From CAWDYA01 sp963806495 (GTDB taxonomy: Bacteria; Acidobacteriota; Polarisedimenticolia; JACPZX01; DASXTC01), in assembly GCA_963806495.1 (NCBI GenBank), contig CAWDYA010000008.1, forward strand, positions 641,177 to 705,176: a stretch of 64,000 nucleotides of DNA, read 5' to 3'. A program made the position numbers and the translations under genes. The notes beneath the pieces are model-generated. The model was not told where the DNA came from and did no database searches. It was given only the letters and a program-made list of their open reading frames with translations. Every line of letters begins with the position of its first letter. Positions within the stretch are counted from its first letter, which is position 1. Below are positions 1 through 8,161 of this stretch, one piece after another.

Positions 1-747
1 GGCGAGCTGTATCCCTGTCGGTTCCTCACCGAGCAGGACTTCGATGCGGTATGCCTCGTCCTCCTCCTCGATCGGGCCGACGCTCCCCGGACGCGTCGGA
101 GCCCTCGATCGGCGTTCGGCATACGCCCTCGCCGGAAGCTCGATCGACAGCGAGCCGTCCGCCGGACGGGCGTCGCCGCGGCCCCGGCCCGCCGTGACGC
201 GGACGACCTGCCGCCCGGAGTGCGGCACGAGCGGGTCCAGGCTGCCGGACACGAGCGCGTCGTGGAGCGCGCGGGCACGCGCGGCGGCCGGCCCATGGAT
301 GCGATGGTCGGAGAGAAACGCTTCCCGCGCGAGCCGGCGCACAAGCACCGGCCGGACGAAACACTCCTGGATGATCAACGGATCATCGTCCAGCGCGGCG
401 TAGATCTCCCTCAGGCGTCCGGGGAATCTCGTCCGCGCGGCGATGCGCTGCCATTCAGTCTCCAGCATCGCCGCCGTGATCGGTCGACCCCAGACCTCAC
501 GCAGCGCTGCGGACAGCGCAAGATCGTCACGCACCTTGCGCTCGACGAGCGCGGGCGGCACCGCCTCGAGGAACGTCCGGCCCTCTCCTTCCTGGTGCCC
601 GAAGTAGACCCTCTCGACAGCCGTCCGGGCGGCGACTCGCTGCGCGTGAGAGACCACCGGTGGTCCCGCGGCTTCCGGTCCGGTGAGCGACGCAGTTGCG
701 GTGAGAACGGACAGCGTCGCCGCGAGCCGGAGGGATCTGGGGGTCAT
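1..747 (-). CDS. Secreted protein of unknown function, C-terminus beyond the window
   Basis: The frame is open from ATG at 747 to the window edge (249 codons). Residues 1-23 (MTPRSLRLAATLSVLTATAS...) form a signal peptide, so the product is exported. The next 130 residues are charged and helical, with HAQRVAARTAVERVYF, FLEAVPPALVERKVRDDL and RLREIYAALDDDPLIIQE. I have the impression that this arrangement recurs at the N-terminus of long secreted Acidobacteriota proteins, sometimes followed by kelch-type repeats, but that is recollection, not a search. The visible part shows no catalytic motif. It is divergent from the regulator operon starting at 899, and the 91 bp between 748 and 838 would hold its promoter. 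No strong Shine-Dalgarno precedes the ATG. Confidence 0.7.
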   Translation of the reverse strand, partial: MTPRSLRLAATLSVLTATASLTGPEAAGPPVVSHAQRVAARTAVERVYFGHQEGEGRTFLEAVPPALVERKVRDDLALSAALREVWGRPITAAMLETEWQRIAARTRFPGRLREIYAALDDDPLIIQECFVRPVLVRRLAREAFLSDHRIHGPAAARARALHDALVSGSLDPLVPHSGRQVVRVTAGRGRGDARPADGSLSIELPARAYAERRSRAPTRPGSVGPIEEEDEAYRIEVLLGEEPTGIQLA

Positions 748-838
748 CGAGACACCGTCCGAGGATGGGGCAGGGTGCCTTCATATACCTGTGAGCGCAG
801 GAGATGTCAAGGAGTGCCGGGAAACACGGGAGCCTGGT

Positions 839-867
839 TTGCATTGCCGTGTAGTTTGTGATACAAA
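839..867 (+). promoter_or_regulatory. Sigma-70-like promoter of the 899-1821 operon
   Basis: TTGCAT (839-844) and TACAAA (862-867) are separated by exactly 17 bp, close to the -35/-10 consensus. The start codon lies about 30 bp downstream, and AGGAGG at 885-890 is a strong ribosome site 8 bp before ATG 899. The -10 box lies inside the palindrome described separately. Confidence 0.55.
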
Positions 868-870
868 CTA
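852..870 (+). promoter_or_regulatory. Operator-like palindrome TAGTTTGT-GAT-ACAAACTA
   Basis: Perfect 8-bp inverted repeat around a 3-bp spacer, overlapping the -10 element. The operon it precedes ends with a winged-helix regulator (1492-1821), so autorepression by that protein is the simplest reading. The repeat is seen directly; the bound protein is inferred. Confidence 0.6.
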
Positions 871-898
871 GTTGGTCTCACAACAGGAGGAACCGAAG

Positions 899-1495
899 AT
901 GAGAACACAAGCCGGACTCGCATCGACCGAGGCACGGGTGTTCAGCGCGTACTGGCAGGACGGCCTTCTGGATCTTCTCGCCGGGTCGGCCCTCGTGGCG
1001 ATCGGCCTCTGCTGGGTTGCCGGATTCGTCCTCGCAGTCGTGATCGTGCCGCCCGTGGTGCTGGTGACCTGGCCGATCCTGAGGCAACGTGTCACGGATC
1101 CGCGGCTGGGCCAGGTACGCTTCAACGCCGGACGACGCCACCGGATGCGGCACGGCCTCATCGCCGTCGCGTCCCTCGGCGTCCTGCTGTTCGGATTCGT
1201 CGGGATACGCGTGCTGAAGGGAGGGACGTCGGAGCTCGTCCGCTGGCTCGCGCCCGGCATCCCCGCACTGCTCCTGGCCGCACTTGCGCTCTCGGCCGCG
1301 GAGGCGCTGCGGCTCGTCCGGTTCGTCGGCTATGCGGCCGTCTTCGTCACCGCCGGACTGGTCGTGGCCGCCCTCGATGCCGATCCGGGATGGGCGATCG
1401 CTGTCGCCGGTGCGATCGTTCTGGGCAACGGCGCGCGGATGCTCCGGCGCTTCCTTCGGGAGTTTCCTCGCCTGCCTGCGGAGATGGATCGGTGA
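899..1495 (+). CDS. Membrane protein of unknown function, about 198 aa
   Basis: ATG 899 is chosen over upstream alternatives because AGGAGG (885-890) sits 8 bp before it. The protein begins with a soluble stretch (STEARVFSAYWQDGLLDLLAG). It then has about four to five hydrophobic segments: roughly residues 20-48 (two closely spaced passes), 85-105, 110-130 and 140-175. The end is basic. No enzyme motif is visible. Its stop overlaps the GTG start of the regulator (GTGA at 1492-1495), so the two are translationally coupled. Membrane protein plus winged-helix regulator is a common small operon type, where the membrane protein may be a sensor or the regulated target. Function is unknown. Confidence 0.75.
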   Translation: MRTQAGLASTEARVFSAYWQDGLLDLLAGSALVAIGLCWVAGFVLAVVIVPPVVLVTWPILRQRVTDPRLGQVRFNAGRRHRMRHGLIAVASLGVLLFGFVGIRVLKGGTSELVRWLAPGIPALLLAALALSAAEALRLVRFVGYAAVFVTAGLVVAALDADPGWAIAVAGAIVLGNGARMLRRFLREFPRLPAEMDR

Positions 1496-1821
1496 CGGTC
1501 AGGGCCACCCGGGTCGATGCCGGCGCGATCGCGTCGCTGGACCGCACGTTGCACGAACCCGTGCGGCTCGGCATCGTCGCGTGTCTCTACGTGGTCGACC
1601 AGGCCGACTTCATCTTCCTGCAGAGTCAGACCGGCATCACGGGCGGGAACCTGTCGTCCCATCTGAAGCGACTCGCGAACGAAGGGTATGTCGACATCCG
1701 CAAGGAGTTCGAGGGAGCCAGGCCACGCACGTTCCTCTCCCTGACCGCCGACGGACGCGCCCGGTTCGAGACCTACCTCGACACGATCGATCGCATGCTG
1801 GGGGCGCTTCGGGCGAAGTAG
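1492..1821 (+). CDS. Winged-helix (MarR/ArsR-like) transcriptional regulator
   Basis: 109 aa starting at GTG 1492, overlapping the previous stop by 4 bp. Residues 10-90 form a compact winged helix: LDRTLHEPVRLGIVACLY (helix 1), LQSQTGITGGNLSSHLKRL (helix-turn-helix), and EGYVDIRKEFEGARPRTFLSL (wing). This matches the short winged-helix family often annotated HTH_34 or MarR-like, which lacks an effector domain. A terminal helix (ARFETYLDTIDRMLGAL) could dimerise. The protein probably binds the palindrome at 852-870 and controls its own operon; that link is inferred from position. Confidence 0.85.
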   Translation: MTVRATRVDAGAIASLDRTLHEPVRLGIVACLYVVDQADFIFLQSQTGITGGNLSSHLKRLANEGYVDIRKEFEGARPRTFLSLTADGRARFETYLDTIDRMLGALRAK

Positions 1822-1839
1822 GACGACGCTGCAGCGGCC

Positions 1840-3216
1840 TCACGGCTCGCCGATCCGCGCTCGCCGGCCGTCCGGCCCACCCCACCCGCGCTTCATGGCG
1901 TAGTAGAGCGGGACACCCGCGAGCACCACGGCCACGCCGGCGGCCGCGAGCCGGGGCTGCCGGAAGCAGATGTCGCCTGCGACCCCCGTCAGGATCGCCA
2001 CGAAAGCCGCGGGCAGCCACGGATACCCCGGCATCCGGAACAGGCCGGCGCCGCCCGCGCCTTGCTTCCTGAGAACGAAGAGGCAGGAGGCGGCCACGGT
2101 CAGCCCGAGCACATCGGTGAAGATGACGTATCCGAGCAGCTTCTCGAACGTCCCGAGCAGGAAGAGCGGGCCGAGCGAGGTAGCGGCGAAGAAGACGAGC
2201 CCGCCCGGCTGCGATCCCGTCCGCGGGTTGGTCCGGCCCAGGACCGCGGGCAGAAGACCGTCCTCCGCCATCGCAAGGTAGGCGCGTGGCAGATGGAGGA
2301 TCGCCGCGTTGAGGAAGCCGGCGGCGGACAGGAAGATCGCCAGCGAAACGAACGTCTCGCCCGCACGGCCGAACACCGCGCGCGCGAGGTCGGCGCCCAC
2401 GAGCGGCGATCCTGCCACCCCTTCCTGCCCCAGCGTCGTCACGTACGCCACGTTGACCAGCAGGTAGATCGCGGTGACGATCGTCATGCCTCCCACCACA
2501 CCCAGCGGCAGGTTCCGGCGCGGGTTCTTCACGTCGCCGCCGAGGTTGATCGTGTTCTGGTATCCCCCGAAGGCGTAGAAGACGGCCACCAGGGCGGCGA
2601 GCATCCCGGCGGGGGCGGCACCCGAGACGGCGTGCGCGGTCACGGCCTCGGGGCGGCCCGAACCGCCCGACAGCAGGAGGCCGGAGGCGGCCAGACCCAG
2701 GATCAGGACGATCTTCGCCAGAGAGAGGAGATTCTGAGCGCGTGCCGCGGCGCGGATGCCCGCGACGTTTAGCAGGATCAGTCCGCCCAGCAGCGCCGCC
2801 GCGATGGCGGTGGTCGCCCCGGCCGGCGGAACACGCCCTCCCCCGAGCCGCAGAAGATACTCGGCGCCGATCACCGCCACACCCGCCGCGCCCGCCGACT
2901 CCTTGAGCACCTGCGACCAGTTGAGCAGGAAGGCCGTCATCGGGCGCCAGCAATGGGCCACGACCCGGTAGTACCCGCCCGCGTGCGGGAAACGGGAGCC
3001 GATCTCGGAGAACACGAGAGCTCCCGTGAGACTCGCGGCGCCGCCAATCGCCCAGGCGGCGAGGGTGCGCCCGGTCGTGCCGGTGGCCGCGGCCACCAGC
3101 GCGGGCGTGCGGAAGATACCGATTCCGACGACGAGGCTCACCACGATCATCGAGGTGTCGAACGCGGAGAGCCTCGCCTCGAGCCGGGGGGAGGCCCCGT
3201 CCGGGTCAGCCGGCAC
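1840..3216 (-). CDS. APC-superfamily amino acid permease
   Basis: 458 aa from GTG 3216, which overlaps the upstream aminotransferase stop (3208-3206) by 11 bp. A longer frame exists upstream, but it is the shadow of the neighbouring gene. The protein starts SAFDTSMIVVSLVVGIGIFRTP, the TM1 consensus of the APC family with the GIGIF unwound-helix motif. About 12 hydrophobic helices follow, with FYAFGGYQNTINLGGDVKNP in the TM6 region. It should import or exchange amino acids across the inner membrane. Coupling to a PLP enzyme suggests a shared amino-acid substrate, which the sequence does not identify. Confidence 0.88.
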   Translation of the reverse strand: MPADPDGASPRLEARLSAFDTSMIVVSLVVGIGIFRTPALVAAATGTTGRTLAAWAIGGAASLTGALVFSEIGSRFPHAGGYYRVVAHCWRPMTAFLLNWSQVLKESAGAAGVAVIGAEYLLRLGGGRVPPAGATTAIAAALLGGLILLNVAGIRAAARAQNLLSLAKIVLILGLAASGLLLSGGSGRPEAVTAHAVSGAAPAGMLAALVAVFYAFGGYQNTINLGGDVKNPRRNLPLGVVGGMTIVTAIYLLVNVAYVTTLGQEGVAGSPLVGADLARAVFGRAGETFVSLAIFLSAAGFLNAAILHLPRAYLAMAEDGLLPAVLGRTNPRTGSQPGGLVFFAATSLGPLFLLGTFEKLLGYVIFTDVLGLTVAASCLFVLRKQGAGGAGLFRMPGYPWLPAAFVAILTGVAGDICFRQPRLAAAGVAVVLAGVPLYYAMKRGWGGPDGRRARIGEP

Positions 3217-4417
3217 GCAGCGCGACCGTGAGCAGGGAGGCGAGCCGGCGGTACTGCTCATCGGTGTTGTAGAGCTGCGCGGAGAGACGCACGATCGTGG
3301 CGCCGGCCTGCTCCCACGGGAAGAACCACGACTCGATGCCGCGCTCGCGGGCCCAGTCGGTGAGTCCGGTGACGTCGAGCCGGGCAACGGGCGATCCCGC
3401 CTCGGCCGCCGGCAGCAGCACGGACGCGATCGAGCCGATCATCCCATCGGGGCATGCCGGACGGCCGCCCAGCGCGTCCAGCAGGATCCGCCGCGCGTTC
3501 AGCGCGAGCCGGTGGTTGTGCTCCATCAGGGCCGGCCAGCCGCCCGGCAGAACGCCGGACAGCAGCCTCAGGCACTCCGGGATCGACAGCCACGGCGTCG
3601 GGTCGTCCGTTCCCGTCCAGTCCCATTCGTCCCGGAAGCGTACGGAGCCGCGCGCCGGATCGTACCCGTGGCTGATCACCGTGGGCCGGATCCGCTCGCG
3701 CATGTCGGCCCTCACGTGGAGGAACGCCGCCCCCTTGGGGGCGCAGAGCCACTTGTGCGCGTTGGCCGTGTAGCACGCCGCTCCGAGGGCGTCGAGCTCG
3801 AGCGGAACCATCCCCAGCGCGTGAGCGCCGTCGATGATCGACTCCACACCCCGCTCGCGCAGCGCCTCGACCAGGCGATGCACCGGGAAGACCAGCGCGG
3901 TGGGGCTGGTGACGTGATCCAGAAGGGCGACACGGGTGCGCGGCGTCACGGCGGCGAGCACCGGCTCGATCACGTCGTCGTCCCCGGTGATCGGGAACGG
4001 AACGCTGGCCGTGACCAGGCGGGCCCCGCGGCGCGGCGCCACGAAGGCGGCCGCCTTGCGGCAGGCTCCGTAGGCGTGGTCCGTTGCAAGGATCTCGTCG
4101 CCGGGTCCGAGTTCCCACGAGGCGAGCGCCGCGTTGACACCGGTCGTGGCGTTTGCCACGAAGGCGATGCCTTCCGGGTCGGCCCCGACGAACCGCCCCA
4201 GGGAGACGCGCGTCTCGGCCATCATCCCCGGGAGGCTCCTGAGCATGAAGTCCGCCGGCTCCCGCTCCATCCGGGCGCGCAGGTCCGTCTGGTAGTCGAG
4301 CACGGCCTTCGGGCAGGCCCCGAAGGAGCCGTGATTCAGGTAGAGGACCCCGGGGTCGAGACCCCACAGGCCAGCGTGGGGGCTGCGCAGCGCTGTCGCC
4401 GTGCCGTCATCCCTCAT
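3206..4417 (-). CDS. Class V aminotransferase-fold PLP enzyme (isopenicillin N epimerase-like)
   Basis: 403 aa. N-terminal LYLNHGSFGACP is the fold type I class V entry motif of the isopenicillin N epimerase/cysteine desulfurase-like group. IIDGAHALG (Asp196) contacts the pyridine nitrogen, and ANAHKWLCAPKG carries the Schiff-base Lys222. The length fits the family (380-430). The protein is cytosolic. The substrate is unknown: members act as epimerases, desulfurases or transaminases. Its 3' end overlaps the APC permease start, so transporter and enzyme are made together. Confidence 0.85.
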   Translation of the reverse strand: MRDDGTATALRSPHAGLWGLDPGVLYLNHGSFGACPKAVLDYQTDLRARMEREPADFMLRSLPGMMAETRVSLGRFVGADPEGIAFVANATTGVNAALASWELGPGDEILATDHAYGACRKAAAFVAPRRGARLVTASVPFPITGDDDVIEPVLAAVTPRTRVALLDHVTSPTALVFPVHRLVEALRERGVESIIDGAHALGMVPLELDALGAACYTANAHKWLCAPKGAAFLHVRADMRERIRPTVISHGYDPARGSVRFRDEWDWTGTDDPTPWLSIPECLRLLSGVLPGGWPALMEHNHRLALNARRILLDALGGRPACPDGMIGSIASVLLPAAEAGSPVARLDVTGLTDWARERGIESWFFPWEQAGATIVRLSAQLYNTDEQYRRLASLLTVALRAG

Positions 4418-4439
4418 GGAGGGCCACTATACCGGATCT

Positions 4440-6638
4440 TCAGGCGTCCAGCTTCTCGACGATCGCCTTGTAGCGCGGGTGCTCGCGCACCGGGTCGAAG
4501 TACGGGTCGTTCTTCATCCAGCCGAGGAAGGTGGAGCTGCCGGAGATCTCGAACGATCGCTCGAGGCAGTCAAGGGACTTGTCGTATTCGCCGAGCTGTG
4601 CATAGACGCAGGCGACGTTGTAGAGCGTGTGGCGTCGTCCGGGTCGATACTGGATCGCCCGCGCCACCCACTCCATCGCCTGATCCAGCTCGCCTAGATT
4701 CGACCAGGCCGGCCGCGCCGAGATACAGCGCGCGCGGATCGTCGGCGTGGAAGGCGAGGTGCTTCTTGGCCGCGTCGACCGCTCGGCGGAAGGCCGCCGC
4801 GGCGATGGCGCGCGGCGGCCGAGGCTCAGGTAGGTCTGGGCCAGGAAGAACGGCGCCTGGTAGTCCTCCGGGTTCACGCGGCAGGCTTCTTCGAACTTGC
4901 TGGCCGCCTCTTCGTGATGGCCCTGCGCGAAGAGGGCGCGGGCGAAGAGGTAGTGCGCTTCGTAGAGCTTCGGAGTTGAGTTCGATCGCGCGATTGAACT
5001 CCCGTCTCGGCCTCTTCGTACTTGCTGACTGACGCGACAGCGCCAGGCCGCGCGAGGCGTGCGCCTCGGCGTTGTTCGGGTCGATCTCGACCGCCTTGCG
5101 GCTGGCGGTGATCGGCCTCTTTCAGGTTCGCCTGGCTTGGCGTCGTAAGTACATGTAGAGGAACGAGCAGCAGTCGGCCACGCCGGCATAGGCGCGCGCG
5201 TAGCTTGTCGTCGATCACGATGGCGCGGGCGAACATCTGCCGCGCCAGCTCGAACCCCTTGGCGCGGAACTCGTAGAAGAACTTCCGGCCCTTCAGGTAG
5301 TAGTCGTAGGCCTGGACGTCGGCCGGCGCCGCCTTCTCGGCCGCTTCCTTCGCCTTCGGGGTGAGGGTGACCTGGAGGGCTTCGACAACGCTTCTGCGCG
5401 ATCTCGTCCTGGATCGCGAAGACGTCCTTCAGTTCGCGGTCGTAGCGGTTCGACCAGAGGTGGTAGCCGTCCTGCACGTTGACGAGCTGCACGCTGATGC
5501 GCACCTGGTTGCCGGACTTGCGGACGCTGCCTTCGAGGACGGCGTTGACGCCGAGTCGCCGGCCGATCTCCCGGATGTCGGATTGCGTCTCCTTGAACCG
5601 GAAGGTGGAGGTGCGCGACGCGATGTGCAGACCCTCGACTCGCACCAGCGCGTTGATCAGCTCTTCCGCCAGCCCCTCGCAGAAATAGTCCTGGTCCTTT
5701 TCCGGGCTCATGTCGACGAACGGGAGCACGGCGACGGAGGGCGCCGCGCTGATCTTCCGCCTGCTCCATCTGCTCGCCGATCTTGGCGAGCGCCGTCTCG
5801 ATGTCCTCCGCGGACTGGTAGCGCAGCTCGGGGTCCTTTTCGAGGCAACGGTTGATGATGCGGCCCAGCTGGTTGGGCAGGTCGGTTCGTGCGTCGTCGA
5901 TCGACTCCGGCTCGTCGCGCAGGATCGACGAGATGACGTCGGCCTGAGGGATCTCCCGCGGAACGGTCGCTGGCCGTCGCACATCTCGTAGAGGATCACC
6001 CCGAAGCGAGAAGATGTCGGTGCGGTGGTCGATCGGCCGGCCCTGAATCTGCTCGGGCGACATGTAGGGCACCGTGCCCACGATGGTGCCTTCCGGGTGA
6101 GCGCTCGGTGTTGATTGTCGGCTGATGCTCGCCGGAATCGCAGGGCCTGCAGCTTGGCCAGGCCGAAATCGAGAATCTTGACCGTGCCGTCGTCGGTCAG
6201 CATGATGTTGGCGGGCTTCAGGTCGCGGTGCGATGATGCCCGCTGGCATGCGCCGCGGCGAGCGCCCGCGCCAGCGGGCGCGCGATCTCGAGCATCCGCT
6301 CGAGCGGACAGCCCGGCGTCGGTGATGAGCTGATCGAGCCGTCTTGCCCTGGACGAGCTCCATGGTGATGAAGTCGCCGCTCGTCGGTACGCCTCGATCG
6401 AGTGGATGGTGACGATGTTGGGATGATTCAGCGCGGCGACGGCCCGCGCCTCGCGCCGGAATCGCTCGATCCGCTCCGCGCTGGACGCCATCTCGCCGGT
6501 CAGCACCTTGAGAGCCACCTTGCGGTTGAGGTTCGTGTCCTCGGCCAGGTAGACCGCACCCATGCCGCCTTCACCGATGCATTCGATCACCTTGTAGTGC
6601 GCGAGGGTCTTCCCGATCATGGGATGCGTGGCCTCCAT
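4440..6638 (-). pseudogene. Ser/Thr protein kinase-TolB-TPR gene, heavily frameshifted
   Basis: Begins MEATHPMIGKTLAHYKVIEC with a perfect glycine loop (GEGGMGAVY), VALK lysine, HRDLKPANIML catalytic loop and DFGLAK. It continues with a TolB-N/FlgO-like domain (SVAVLPFVDMS..., EGLAEELINAL) and C-terminal TPR helices. The best reading hops among three frames: for example FITMELVQGKT lies in another frame from the flanking kinase sequence. At least ten small indels fall between about 4,700 and 6,420. The amino-acid signal in each frame is still good, so sequence error is as likely as decay. If intact it would be a cytosolic signalling kinase with a protein-interaction tail, of a type common in Acidobacteriota. 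Divergent from the decarboxylase at 6737. Confidence 0.75.
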
Positions 6639-6736
6639 GCTGTCCGTGCGAGATGGCTGAGTCTAGCAGGTACGGACATGATACGGTACCCGCGGCGCGG
6701 GCCCGGCACGGCCGCGCGCAGAATGCGGAGAGCAGG

Positions 6737-8161
6737 ATGAAAAAGGCATCCCTGTACCGGCCCGCGCTCGAGCGGGCGCTGCGTCACTCCCTCGAATATC
6801 TCGACGACCTCGCCGCGGCGCCGGTGTCGTCCACCGCCTCGAAGGAGACGCTGCGGCAGCGGCTCGATCGGCCCCTCGAGGAGCAAGGCGCCGACCCGGC
6901 GGTGATCATCGACGAGCTCGCCCGCGACACCGCGGGCGGCCTGCTGGGCAGCTCCGGCGGCCGCTTCTACTCCTGGGTCATCGGTGGCACCCTCCCGGCG
7001 GCCCTCGCCGCCGACTGGCTCACCTCCGCATGGGATCAGAACGCGGGGCTTCATGCCTGCGCGCCCGCCGAGTCGATCATCGAGGAGGTGTGCGGGCGGT
7101 GGCTCAAGGAGCTGCTCGGGCTTCCCGCGAACGCCGGCTTCGCTCTCGTGACCGGATCCCAGATGGCGCACGTGACCTGTCTGGCCGCAGCGCGCTGGCG
7201 GCTGCTTGCCGCGCGCGGATGGGATGCCGAGAAGCGCGGCCTGGCCGGGGCGCCGCGCATCCGGGTGCTCACCAACGGCAGCCGGCACGGCACGATCGAC
7301 CGCGCGCTGCGTCTGCTCGGCCTCGGCACCGACGCCATCGTGGATCTGGCGCCGGGGCCCGACGGGTGCATGTCGCCCGGGACGCTGGCCCGCGCGCTCG
7401 ACGAGAAGCCGGATGAGCCGACCATCGTCCATCTGCAGGCGGGCGACATCAACACCGGGGCGTTCGACGCCTTCGAGCAGGTGATCCCGCCGGCGCGCGA
7501 GCGCGGCGCCTGGTGCCACGTGGACGGCGCGTTCGGTCTGTGGGCGCAGGCGAGCCCCGCCTGCCGGCACCTCACCACCGGCGTCTCGCAGGCCGACTCC
7601 TGGACCGTCGACGGCCACAAATGGCTCAACGTTCCCTACGACTCCGGCTATGCTTTCGTCGCCGACACCGAGGCGCACCGGGCGTCGATGTCCTACCGGG
7701 CCAGCTATCTCGTCCACGACGAGGAGGCACGCGACCCGCTCGACTGGAACCCGGAATGGTCCCGGCGCGGTCGCGGCGTGGCCACGTACGCGGCGATCCG
7801 CGAGCTGGGCCGCGGGGGGGTCGCGGCCCTGGTGGAGCAGGGATGTCTGCAGGCAAGCCGCCTCGTGTCCCGGATCGGCGAGCTCCCCGGCGCGCAGGTG
7901 ATCTGCCCGCCGGTGATCAACCAGGGACTCGTCCGGTTCCTCGATCCCTCGCCGGGCGCCGCCGAGGTCGACCACGACCGGCGCACCGATGAGGTCATTG
8001 CCGCGATCGTTCGATCCGGAGAGGCGATGTTCGGCGGAACGACGTGGCAGGGCCGCAGGTGCATGCGCGTGTCGGTCAGCAGCTGGCAGACGGACGACGA
8101 CGATCTGGATCGTGTGGTCGAGGCGGTGGGCGCCGCACTGGCTCAGCGGATCGGCCGGTAG
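6737..8161 (+). CDS. PLP-dependent group II decarboxylase-like protein
   Basis: 474 aa. ATG 6737 is chosen because GGAG lies 6 bp before it; the upstream extension is GC-rich filler. The glutamate/aromatic amino-acid decarboxylase fold is clear: GGRFYSWVIGG (73-84), TGSQMAHVTCLAAAR cofactor loop, HLQAGDINTGAFD (232-244), HVDGAFGLW with Asp263, and TVDGHKWLNVPYD with the Schiff-base Lys295. Probably a cytosolic homodimer that decarboxylates an amino acid, or a related lyase. The substrate cannot be read from sequence. The 3' end overlaps the convergent gene 8143-10098 by 19 bp. Confidence 0.88.
   Translation: MKKASLYRPALERALRHSLEYLDDLAAAPVSSTASKETLRQRLDRPLEEQGADPAVIIDELARDTAGGLLGSSGGRFYSWVIGGTLPAALAADWLTSAWDQNAGLHACAPAESIIEEVCGRWLKELLGLPANAGFALVTGSQMAHVTCLAAARWRLLAARGWDAEKRGLAGAPRIRVLTNGSRHGTIDRALRLLGLGTDAIVDLAPGPDGCMSPGTLARALDEKPDEPTIVHLQAGDINTGAFDAFEQVIPPARERGAWCHVDGAFGLWAQASPACRHLTTGVSQADSWTVDGHKWLNVPYDSGYAFVADTEAHRASMSYRASYLVHDEEARDPLDWNPEWSRRGRGVATYAAIRELGRGGVAALVEQGCLQASRLVSRIGELPGAQVICPPVINQGLVRFLDPSPGAAEVDHDRRTDEVIAAIVRSGEAMFGGTTWQGRRCMRVSVSSWQTDDDDLDRVVEAVGAALAQRIGR

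Noticed and set aside
3026..5032. 668-codon open frame on the plus strand
   Set aside because: Antisense shadow of the permease, aminotransferase and kinase genes; Arg/Gly/Pro-rich with no family sequence.
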